From IMG/VR virus record IMGVR_UViG_3300030117_002771, positions 1 through 23,617 of that record: a stretch of DNA of 23,617 nt; one strand, given 5' to 3'. A program made the translations under genes and the position numbers. Shown in pieces: positions 6,196 through 11,697 of this stretch (position 1 is the first letter of the stretch; every line of letters begins with the position of its first letter). This stretch comes from a virus. Under the pieces are notes generated by a model, which had not been told where the DNA came from, made no database searches, and worked only from the letters and a program-made list of their open reading frames with translations.

Positions 6196-6810
6196 ATGTC
6201 AGGATCTGATGTAGTAGCAGTCTTTATAACTGCTGACACTAATGCCGCTGATAATGCTTCTATTTCTGCTAATGAGCGTCCTAACACCGATTTTACAATT
6301 GGGGGCACGGATACTTCTGGCGGAGTCGCAACTTTTGACGCAGGAAGGATTGTTACAGCAACAACGGCAGGCACAGGTGATAGCGGAAAAACCGTTACCA
6401 TCACAGGCACAGATGTTAACGGTGATGCTCAAACAGAAACGATAACTCTTCCAGGATCAGCAACCACCACCTCTGGGACAAAGTTCTTTAAAACAGTTAC
6501 TGCGGCTAGTGCTAGCACACAACCGGCGGCTAATGTTTCTTTGGGTCATGCGGCGGGTGCAGCTGATGTTGTTTTCGCAGGAAGATCTCGTTTGCAGGGT
6601 TTAAATATCGTTTGTTCTGCAACGGCTGGAACTTTGGATTTTAGAACTACTTCTGCTACTGGCTCAAGTATTTTTAAAGTTGGAACTGTCGCTTCTGCAA
6701 CGGCTACAAGAGACATTACAATTCCTGACGAGGGTTTACTCTTCACTGATGGAATATATGTTCAGTATACTGTTGCCACGTTTGGTACATTGACAGCTTT
6801 TCATGCGTAA
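6196..6810 (+). CDS. Beta-rich virion structural protein
   Basis: Product of 204 residues, almost free of Lys and Arg and very rich in Ala, Thr, Gly and Ser. It reads as alternating beta strands (TVTITGTDVNGDAQTETI, LQGLNIVCSATAGTLDF). The central region resembles small phage proteins in which repeated T-x-T-x-x-G-T strands form a beta sandwich, probably a head or tail decoration. The ribosome-binding site AAGGAG is at 6184-6189. The TAA stop overlaps the next ATG (TAATG). Its acidic to neutral composition contrasts sharply with the polybasic genes on both sides. Surface location is inferred. Confidence 0.6.
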   Translation: MSGSDVVAVFITADTNAADNASISANERPNTDFTIGGTDTSGGVATFDAGRIVTATTAGTGDSGKTVTITGTDVNGDAQTETITLPGSATTTSGTKFFKTVTAASASTQPAANVSLGHAAGAADVVFAGRSRLQGLNIVCSATAGTLDFRTTSATGSSIFKVGTVASATATRDITIPDEGLLFTDGIYVQYTVATFGTLTAFHA

Positions 6811-7109
6811 TGGCACCGAAGAAGAAAACAACTCGTAAGAGAGATAAACAACCTCCTAAAACGAAAAAGTATTTTCGTTCTACGAAGTCGGGGGCTGGAA
6901 TGACTAAGGCTGGGGTAGCACGTTATAGACGTGAAAACCCTGGCTCTAAGTTAAAAACTGCTGTTACAGAAAAGAATCCTAAAGGCAAGAGAGCCGCGAG
7001 AAGAAAGTCTTTTTGTGCTCGATCAGCTGGTCAGATGAAAAAGTTTCCGAAGGCGGCAAAGAATCCAAATAGCCGTTTACGGCAGGCAAGAAGGCGTTGG
7101 AGATGCTAG
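6810..7109 (+). CDS. Polybasic conserved phage protein, DUF6321-like (99 aa)
   Basis: Product of 99 residues with 36 Lys or Arg by my count. The N-terminal third is a Lys tail (MAPKKKTTRKRDK). The core reads TKAGVARYRRENPGSKLKTA, then RRKSFCARSAGQMKKFP, and it ends RLRQARRRWRC. The sequence order GV-x-x-YRRENPGSKL-x-T-AVT and RRKSFCAR is characteristic of a small family found in many tailed phages; I believe it corresponds to DUF6321, although I cannot verify the number here. The family has no established function. Strong charge suggests DNA or RNA binding, perhaps inside the virion. Confidence 0.68.
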   Translation: MAPKKKTTRKRDKQPPKTKKYFRSTKSGAGMTKAGVARYRRENPGSKLKTAVTEKNPKGKRAARRKSFCARSAGQMKKFPKAAKNPNSRLRQARRRWRC

Positions 7110-7345
7110 ATAAAAGTCAATGGTTTACAGGAGTATCTATAGCTTTGTCGGTGGGAGCAGTGGTTTGGATATGTTCAACGCTCGTTGATTTAGACAAGAA
7201 GACTACGATAATTTCTTTAAAAGTAGAAGAGAGCAATAAACAGATAAAGAAAAACCAGGAATATATTAATTTAGTTTTAAAGAGTGTTTTAGATGATAAC
7301 GCCATAACTTGGGATTATTCTGGAGATAAACATAATGCAAAATAA
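7103..7345 (+). CDS. Single-TM small membrane protein (80 aa)
   Basis: I choose ATG 7103 over the TTG at 7097; GGAG lies very close upstream (7099-7102), so spacing is imperfect. The 80-residue product has one hydrophobic segment at about residues 8-28 (WFTGVSIALSVGAVVWIC) followed by a charged helical region (LKVEESNKQIKKNQEYINL). An N-terminal membrane anchor plus a coiled-coil tail resembles holin-associated or XhlA/spanin-like phage lysis proteins, but no lipobox or partner is seen. It overlaps the previous gene by 7 bases. A lysis role is plausible because a holin-like fragment lies upstream, but it is unproven. Confidence 0.6.
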   Translation: MLDKSQWFTGVSIALSVGAVVWICSTLVDLDKKTTIISLKVEESNKQIKKNQEYINLVLKSVLDDNAITWDYSGDKHNAK

Positions 7346-7484
7346 AAATAAAAAAAAGATAAAAAAAGTTATTGGTGGTTTAAAAAAGGGTTCAAAACTA
7401 CATGCAAAACAAGCTAAAATTTTAAGTAGTATTGTAAAAAATAAATCTAAATCTCGTAAAAAGAAAAGGAAAGGTAATATATGA
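7335..7484 (+). CDS. Tiny Lys-rich protein (49 aa)
   Basis: ATG 7335 lies inside the end of the previous gene, and TGA 7482-7484 overlaps the next ATG. The 49-residue product starts MQNKNKKKIKKVIGGLKKG, continues SKLHAKQAKILSSI and ends KSRKKKRKG. The central G-L-K-K-G-S-K-L-H-A-x-QAK segment recalls small basic proteins of many phages, which have no known role. The extreme Lys content and absence of acidic residues suggest a DNA- or RNA-binding peptide or packaged protamine-like component. Overlaps on both sides favour a real gene. Confidence 0.6.
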   Translation: MQNKNKKKIKKVIGGLKKGSKLHAKQAKILSSIVKNKSKSRKKKRKGNI

Positions 7485-7642
7485 ATTGTCTGCATTGCGG
7501 AACTGAGATGATTTGTGGCGGCAACCACGATGCTGAAGAAGAGGATTACGAAGCGTATGTAGTCTCAACAAATTTTAGTTGCTCAAAATGCGATAGTTTT
7601 GCTGAATTTTATTCTTCCAAAAAAGGTTGGGAAGGTTCATAA
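7481..7642 (+). CDS. Mini zinc-finger-like protein with two CxxC pairs (53 aa)
   Basis: ATG 7481 to TAA 7640-7642. The 53-residue product begins MNCLHCGTEMICGGNHD and later has FSCSKCDSFAEFYSS. Two C-x-x-C knuckles (Cys 3/6 and about 34/37), with an acidic linker between them, form a likely four-Cys zinc ribbon; an additional Cys and His lie in the GGNHD stretch. Small proteins of this form are common in marine phages, and their function is not known. It is acidic, unlike its polybasic neighbours, so it may regulate or bind them. Translation is probably coupled through the ATGA overlap. Confidence 0.7.
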   Translation: MNCLHCGTEMICGGNHDAEEEDYEAYVVSTNFSCSKCDSFAEFYSSKKGWEGS

Positions 7643-7662
7643 AGTAATTAACGAGGTTACTA

Positions 7663-8019
7663 ATGACAATTTCTAGGTCAAGCATACCCCAACAAATAAC
7701 TAAATCTCCATCAAAGAGGAGAAAGAAAAGAGACCCGAAAGTTGGTACAGGTAAAAAGCCAAAGGGCAGTGGTAGAAGGCTTTACACAGATGAAAACCCT
7801 AAGGATACAGTTAGCATAAAATTTGCTACACCATCAGATGCACGAGCAACCGTGGCAAAAGTTAAAAGGATCAAGAAACCTCTTGCAAGAAAAATACAAA
7901 TCCTTACTGTCATGGAACAGAGAGCAAAGGTGATGGGTAAAAAAGAAGTTGTTAAGATAGCGAAAAGAGGTAAGGAGGCTATACGAAATGCCAGCAAAAA
8001 AACCAAAGCCAAAGCGTAA
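7663..8019 (+). CDS. Polybasic conserved phage protein with GTGKKPKGSGRR motif (118 aa)
   Basis: Product of 118 residues with GAGG at 7652-7655 upstream. The N-terminus SRSSIPQQITKSPSKRRKKR leads into a conserved core, VGTGKKPKGSGRRLYTDENP then TVSIKFATPSDARATV, and a Lys-rich helical C-terminus with KKEVVKIAKRGKEA. I recognise the GTGKKPKGSGRRLYTDENP segment as a conserved phage motif, but it has no established function. The mixture of a basic tail and a folded core suggests nucleic-acid binding. The 3' end overlaps the next gene by 32 bases. Confidence 0.68.
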   Translation: MTISRSSIPQQITKSPSKRRKKRDPKVGTGKKPKGSGRRLYTDENPKDTVSIKFATPSDARATVAKVKRIKKPLARKIQILTVMEQRAKVMGKKEVVKIAKRGKEAIRNASKKTKAKA

Positions 8020-8164
8020 AAAGGGTTCTCCCACTCCTGCTAACCCTAAACTTTATTCAAGGGTTAAATCAGAAGCTAAACGTAAGTTCAAGGTGTATCC
8101 TTCCGCATATTCTAATGCGTGGTTAGTTAGGACGTATAAGAAACGAGGCGGGACTTACAAATGA
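7988..8164 (+). CDS. Small basic protein with YPSAYSNAWLVRTYKKRGG core (58 aa)
   Basis: ATG 7988 to TGA 8162-8164, starting inside the previous gene and ending in ATGA overlap with the next. AAGGAGG at 7972-7978 gives a good ribosome-binding site. The 58-residue product has a Lys/Pro tail (MPAKKPKPKRKKG), then NPKLYSRVKSEAKRKFKVYP and AYSNAWLVRTYKKRGG. The order Y-x-x-V-K-x-EAKRKF-x-VYPSAY-x-NAW is a familiar core in small phage and large-virus proteins with no known role. The core looks like two short helices. I infer another nucleic-acid or virion-interior protein. Confidence 0.68.
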   Translation: MPAKKPKPKRKKGSPTPANPKLYSRVKSEAKRKFKVYPSAYSNAWLVRTYKKRGGTYK

Positions 8165-8496
8165 GTCTGAAAGAATGGTTTGGAAAAGGTCCTAAAGGAG
8201 ATTGGGTGGACATAGGTGCCCCTAAGAAGGACGGTAAGTTCCAAGCCTGTGGACGTAAGTCTGCTAAAGGGAGTAAACGAAAGTATCCGAAATGTGTGCC
8301 AAGGGCGACAGCAAAGCGCATGACAAAAAGTCAAATTAAAAGTGCAGTTGCTAGGAAAAGAGCTAAAGCGCAGGGAGTTGGAGGAAAACCAACTAATGTC
8401 AAGACTTTTGTTAAAAAGTCTAGTAAAAAGGTTTCCACTAAAAGAAAGACTCCTGTTAAAAGGAAAACTTCTACAAGAAGGAAAAAACGTAAATGA
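8161..8496 (+). CDS. Polybasic protein with KYPKCVP motif (111 aa)
   Basis: Product of 111 residues. The folded N-terminal 70 residues contain KEWFGKG (4-10), WVDIGAPKKDGKFQACGRK (15-33), KYPKCVPRATAKRMT (41-55) and SAVARKRAK. Cys 30 and Cys 45 could pair or bind metal. The last 35 residues are almost only Lys, Arg, Ser and Thr, a protamine-like tail. The W-(V/I)-D-I-GAP-x-KDG-K-(F/Y)-x-x-CGR and KYPKCVP motifs recur in phage and large-virus proteins, sometimes beside or fused to the family encoded just upstream. Function unknown. ATGA overlap with the previous gene and overlap with the next suggest coupled translation. Confidence 0.7.
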   Translation: MSLKEWFGKGPKGDWVDIGAPKKDGKFQACGRKSAKGSKRKYPKCVPRATAKRMTKSQIKSAVARKRAKAQGVGGKPTNVKTFVKKSSKKVSTKRKTPVKRKTSTRRKKRK

Positions 8497-9158
8497 CTAC
8501 TTCTGGATCCGTTGACTTTGACCTTGATGCTGCTGAGATTATTGAAGAAGCCTATGAGCGGTGCGGTCTTGAGATGCGAACAGGATACGATGCTAGAACA
8601 GCTAGACGATCCATGAACATCATGTTGGCTGAATGGGCTAATCGAGGAGTTAATCTTTGGACTGTTAGACAACAAACGACAACTTTGACCGCAGGCACGG
8701 CTACATTAACTTTGACTGCTGATGTTGTTAGTGTTCTAGAAGCTGTTATTCGTAGAGACAATACAGATTTTGATCTTCAGTTAATTAGCCGTGGTGAGTA
8801 TCTGTCTATTCCAAACAAGACCACGACAGGCAGACCATCTCAGTTTTACTATAGCCGTCTTACTGTTCCAGAAATTAATTTATGGCCAACACCAGATAGT
8901 TCTTCCGATCAAATTGTATATTATTTCATGAAACGCATGGAAGATTTTGACACATTAAAGAATACTTCTGATATGCCCTTTAGGTTCCTACCATGTATGG
9001 TTGCTGGTCTTGCTTATTATATTTCGTTAAAAAAAGCTCCAGACAGGATTCAAGTGTTAAAGACTTTATATGAAGAAGAGTTTCAAAGAGCCCTTAGTGA
9101 AGATCAAGAAAGAACTGGTCTTACTCTTGTTCCCTCTATTCAGTATTTGAGATACTAA
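8493..9158 (+). CDS. Head-tail adaptor-like protein (P22 gp4/T7 gp11-type)
   Basis: Product of 221 residues starting MTTSGSVDFDLDAAEIIEEA. The N-terminal helical part (IIEEAYERCGLEMRTGYDA, RRSMNIMLAEWANRG) is followed by strands (TLTAGTATLTL) and a beta-rich LINLWPTPD-type segment, here VPEINLWPTPDSS near residue 130, then C-terminal helices (FRFLPCMVAGLAYYISL). This helix, beta-extension and helix layout with a PTPD turn is typical of adaptor proteins that form the ring below the portal, such as P22 gp4, T7 gp11 and SU10 adaptors. It therefore probably closes the filled head and joins it to the short tail. Exact subfamily uncertain. Confidence 0.72.
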   Translation: MTTSGSVDFDLDAAEIIEEAYERCGLEMRTGYDARTARRSMNIMLAEWANRGVNLWTVRQQTTTLTAGTATLTLTADVVSVLEAVIRRDNTDFDLQLISRGEYLSIPNKTTTGRPSQFYYSRLTVPEINLWPTPDSSSDQIVYYFMKRMEDFDTLKNTSDMPFRFLPCMVAGLAYYISLKKAPDRIQVLKTLYEEEFQRALSEDQERTGLTLVPSIQYLRY

Positions 9159-9159
9159 T

Positions 9160-9465
9160 ATGTCCCGATATGCATCAGGAAGAAAAGCGTTAGGAGTTTC
9201 AGATCGTTCTGGTTTTGTATATCTTTTACGTGAAATGAAAAAGGAGTGGAATGGTTCGCTTGTTGGACCTGATGAATTTGAAAAAAAACATCCTCAATTA
9301 GAATCACCTAAAAATATTTCTGATCCCCAGGCTTTAAGAAACCCAAGACCTAATGTTACATCTGGTGATGTGAGTGTTTCAGTGGGAAATACTGTTTTCC
9401 CACCTGTTGATTCCGTTGGTCCTATGATAGCAGCTGTTGGTCAAGTAGAGGTAAGTATCTCATGA
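9160..9465 (+). CDS. Conserved connector-region protein with EWNGxxVGPDEFExxHPQLE motif (101 aa)
   Basis: Product of 101 residues. The N-terminal half contains SDRSGFVYLLREMKKEWNG, then VGPDEFEKKHPQLE, a combination seen in small proteins between connector genes of many phages. The C-terminal half is Val/Pro-rich and beta-like (VSVSVGNTVFPP). It has no membrane segment. The position between two adaptor-like genes and the 4-base overlap with the following one support a connector or tail-completion component. Its biochemical role is unknown. Confidence 0.65.
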   Translation: MSRYASGRKALGVSDRSGFVYLLREMKKEWNGSLVGPDEFEKKHPQLESPKNISDPQALRNPRPNVTSGDVSVSVGNTVFPPVDSVGPMIAAVGQVEVSIS

Positions 9466-10109
9466 GTTTTACATTTGCACAGCTTAAAACAGCAATACAA
9501 GATTTTACAGAAAACACAGAGACTTCTTTTGTTAATAACTTACCTGTGTTTATTAGAGCTGCTGAACGCCGCATACTTAGTCTTGTTGATCTAGAGTATT
9601 TTAGAAAAAACGTGTCTGGAACGATGACAAGTGGTGATAGGTTCTTGGCTGTTCCAGATGATTATCTCGCTTCCTTTTCTCTTTCTATAGAGGTATCTAG
9701 CAGTAAAGTATTTTTACTTCAGAAAGATGTAAACTTTATCCAAGAGTACAATCCTAATAGTGCTACAACAGGAGAGCCAATATACTACGCTATTTTTGAC
9801 GTTGATAATTTTATAATAGCACCAACACCTGATGCTAACTATAGTAGTGAGCTTCATTATTTTTTTGAGCCAACAAGTCTAACTGCTGGATCTGATAGTG
9901 GAACTACCTGGCTAAGTACAAATGCTCCTAACACAATGCTTTACGGATCTTTAGTTGAGGCATACACTTTTATGAAAGGAGAAAATGCATTACTAACGCA
10001 GTATAATTCTAGGTTTAGTGAGTCTTTACAAAGGCTTAAAGATTTGGGAGAAGCTCGTGAGAATAGTGATGCATACAGAATTGGTCTACCTAGAAGGGCT
10101 AGAACCTAA
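9462..10109 (+). CDS. SU10-type head-tail adaptor protein
   Basis: Product of 215 residues. It begins with FTFAQLKTAIQDFTENTET then FVNNLPVFIRAAERRIL, a pattern of an opening helix, NTE and LP-x-FIR-x-AE-x-RIL that is typical of the SU10/T7-like phage adaptor family. A beta section follows with DRFLAVPDDYLA, YYAIFDVDNFIIAPTPDA and ELHYFFEP, and the C-terminus is helical. These proteins form a ring that connects the portal to the nozzle of short tails. This is the clearer of the two adaptor-like genes. The stop overlaps the next ATG (TAATG). Confidence 0.8.
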   Translation: MSFTFAQLKTAIQDFTENTETSFVNNLPVFIRAAERRILSLVDLEYFRKNVSGTMTSGDRFLAVPDDYLASFSLSIEVSSSKVFLLQKDVNFIQEYNPNSATTGEPIYYAIFDVDNFIIAPTPDANYSSELHYFFEPTSLTAGSDSGTTWLSTNAPNTMLYGSLVEAYTFMKGENALLTQYNSRFSESLQRLKDLGEARENSDAYRIGLPRRART

Positions 10110-10402
10110 TGTTTGATGTTAGCATAAATATGTCTGACGATTTTAAGGTTGAGGTTGGAACTACAACAAATCGAGGGTGGACTCCTGAAGAAGTCGCTCA
10201 TCGTTGTGCGAATAAACTTGTAGAAGTTTCAGAAAATGCACCACCTGTAATACGTGATCAAGCAGAGGCTTTTAAAAGCGATATTGAAAAAACTATAGCT
10301 TTATATATGAGAGAGGCTATAAAATCAGACAGAACAACTATTTTTAACGCAATCAAGAACGCTGGATATCCCGATCTGGCAGAGGCTATCAGGAGGTTAT
10401 AA
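10109..10402 (+). CDS. Conserved phage protein with WTPEEVAxRC and YMREAIKSDRTTxFNAIK motifs (97 aa)
   Basis: Product of 97 residues, mostly helical. WTPEEVAHRCANKLVEVS is followed by NAPPVIRDQAEAFKSDIEK, then YMREAIKSDRTTIFNAIKNA and a final LAEAIRRL. This arrangement is widespread in tailed phages, in the tail or connector region, but I know of no proven function. The A-P-P-x-IRDQA turn between two helices is the most distinctive point. It may be a small chaperone or minor connector. A ribosome-binding site AGGAGG for the next gene lies in its last codons (10391-10396). Confidence 0.7.
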   Translation: MFDVSINMSDDFKVEVGTTTNRGWTPEEVAHRCANKLVEVSENAPPVIRDQAEAFKSDIEKTIALYMREAIKSDRTTIFNAIKNAGYPDLAEAIRRL

Positions 10403-10403
10403 G

Positions 10404-10835
10404 ATGTCAATTACGCAAGCGATGTGCACAAGTTTTAAGAAAGAACTTCTTGAGGCAAAGCATAATTTTTTAAACTCTGGCGGAAGCACTTTTAAGTTAG
10501 CTTTATATACAAGCAGTGCATCACTTGATGCCACAACCACTGCTTATACCACAAGCAACGAGGTTTCTGGAACTGGTTATTCAGCAAAAGGGAATACATT
10601 AACTCGTGTTGACCCATCTACCAGCGGCACTACAGCGTTAACCGATTTTGCCGATACAACTTTTAGCAGTTCTTCGATAACCGCGAGAGGTGCTTTAATT
10701 TTTAACGAAGATGCCACTGGTGATACCTCGGTTTGTGTCCTTGATTTTGGAGGCGATAAAACGAGTTCTTCTGGAGACTTTACTGTTCAGTTTCCAACTG
10801 CTAGTGCAACGGCGGCAATAATTAGAATAGCTTAA
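10404..10835 (+). CDS. Small beta-rich structural/tail protein (143 aa)
   Basis: Product of 143 residues. An opening helix (CTSFKKELLEAKHNFL) leads to FKLALYTSSASLDATTTAY, TGYSAKGNTLT, ITARGALIFNED and a C-terminal strand VQFPTASATAAIIRIA. The pattern KxELL-x-x-KHNF, FK-(L/I)-ALYTSSA, TGY-x-x-GN-x-LT, RGAL-I-(F/Y)-N and FPTA-x-x-x-AIIRIA belongs to a very common small phage structural family of the tail or fibre region. Low charge and many Thr/Ser residues suggest an exposed beta protein. A fibre-attachment role is inferred from its place before the repeat protein and the fibre. Confidence 0.68.
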   Translation: MSITQAMCTSFKKELLEAKHNFLNSGGSTFKLALYTSSASLDATTTAYTTSNEVSGTGYSAKGNTLTRVDPSTSGTTALTDFADTTFSSSSITARGALIFNEDATGDTSVCVLDFGGDKTSSSGDFTVQFPTASATAAIIRIA

Positions 10836-11686
10836 TGGCCAACATAATCGTAGCATTTGAGGGATGGAACTCCTCAACGCAGGCTTGGGGGTCTGCTGGA
10901 TGGGGAGAGAATGTTGCTGTCCCTGGTGCTACATCTGGATTAGGTAGTGTTACTGTATCGGCTGACGCTAACGCAGCTGTTACAGGATTGGCAGGCACTG
11001 GTTCTGTTGGCTCTGTTACAATATCGGCTGACGCTAATGTCGATGTTACAGGAGTCGCTGGAACATCCGCTTTAGGAACAGTTGTTGCCACAGGAGGTGC
11101 TAATGTTGATGCTACAGGAGTATCGGGCACCTCTGGATTAGGTAGTGTTACTGTATCGGCTGACGCTAATGTTGATGCTACAGGATTAGCAGGCACTGGT
11201 TCTGTTGGTAGTGTCACAGTTGTTGAGGGACAGGGTGTTACATTTACACTTACTGGTGTTGATAGCACTGGTTCTGTTGGTAGTGTTACAATATCAAGCG
11301 ATGCTAATATAGCAGTTACAGGGGTATCGGGCACCTCTGGGTTAGGGTCTGTTAGTATTGCCCTTAGTATAGTGGCAGAAGCAACAGGAGTGGCAGGCAC
11401 TGGCTCTGTTGGTGATGTCACAGTATCAAGTGATGCTAATGCTTTAGTTAGTGGTGTTTCTGCTACAGGAGAAACATCGAATGTGAATGTGTGGGGGGCA
11501 ATAACACCTAGTCAAACACCTAATTGGGTCTCTTTAACACCTAGTCAAACACCCAGTTGGTCAAGTATAACACCTAGCCAAACACCTAGTTGGTCAGCTA
11601 TAACACCTAGTCAAACACCTAGTTGGAGTTCTTTAACACCTAGTCAAACACCTAATTGGCAAGAAACAAAACGTAAAGCCGCATAG
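10835..11686 (+). CDS. Tandem-repeat beta protein with C-terminal TPSQTPxW repeats
   Basis: Product of 283 residues. The first 30 residues are FEGWNSSTQAWGSAGWGE-like and Trp/Gly-rich. Residues about 31-222 form roughly eight 22-residue repeats of the kind TGVAGTGSVGSVTVSADANV. The last 60 residues hold five 11-residue repeats (I/L)TPSQTP-x-W-x-x before a basic end, ETKRKAA. The 22-residue units have strictly spaced Gly, Val and Thr and probably form a beta-solenoid or filament; the Trp-bearing units are a regular aromatic rod or spacer. It sits directly before the fibre and is likely part of the host-contact apparatus. No enzyme motif is seen. Confidence 0.68.
   Translation: MANIIVAFEGWNSSTQAWGSAGWGENVAVPGATSGLGSVTVSADANAAVTGLAGTGSVGSVTISADANVDVTGVAGTSALGTVVATGGANVDATGVSGTSGLGSVTVSADANVDATGLAGTGSVGSVTVVEGQGVTFTLTGVDSTGSVGSVTISSDANIAVTGVSGTSGLGSVSIALSIVAEATGVAGTGSVGDVTVSSDANALVSGVSATGETSNVNVWGAITPSQTPNWVSLTPSQTPSWSSITPSQTPSWSAITPSQTPSWSSLTPSQTPNWQETKRKAA
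10925..11500 (+). repeat. 66-nt tandem repeats (about eight units)
   Basis: These encode the 22-residue beta units. A 38-nt stretch is identical at 10934-10971 and 11132-11169, a spacing of 198 bases or exactly three units. This shows recent copying of a three-unit block. Other units have diverged. Confidence 0.85.
11501..11665 (+). repeat. 33-nt tandem repeats, five copies
   Basis: Five consecutive 33-nt units, each beginning with an ATA, TTA or similar codon and ACACCTAG(T/C)CAAACACC, encode (I/L)TPSQTP(N/S)W plus two variable residues. Units 1 and 5 have Asn before Trp, and units 2-4 have Ser. It is a coding microsatellite-like tract that could change length by slippage or recombination. 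Confidence 0.9.
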
Positions 11687-11697
11687 TGAGATAGATC

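Noticed and set aside
10822-11421. Long antisense open frame (199 codons) opposite the repeat protein
   Set aside because: It arises because the repeated Gly/Thr/Val codons lack stops in reverse. Its Pro/Thr/Ala-rich translation mirrors the repeats, and no gene on the minus strand has coupling or a ribosome-binding site.
11501-11665. Regular 33-base repeats resembling a CRISPR array
   Set aside because: Units are directly adjacent without unique spacers, stay in frame, and translate to a clean 11-residue peptide repeat.
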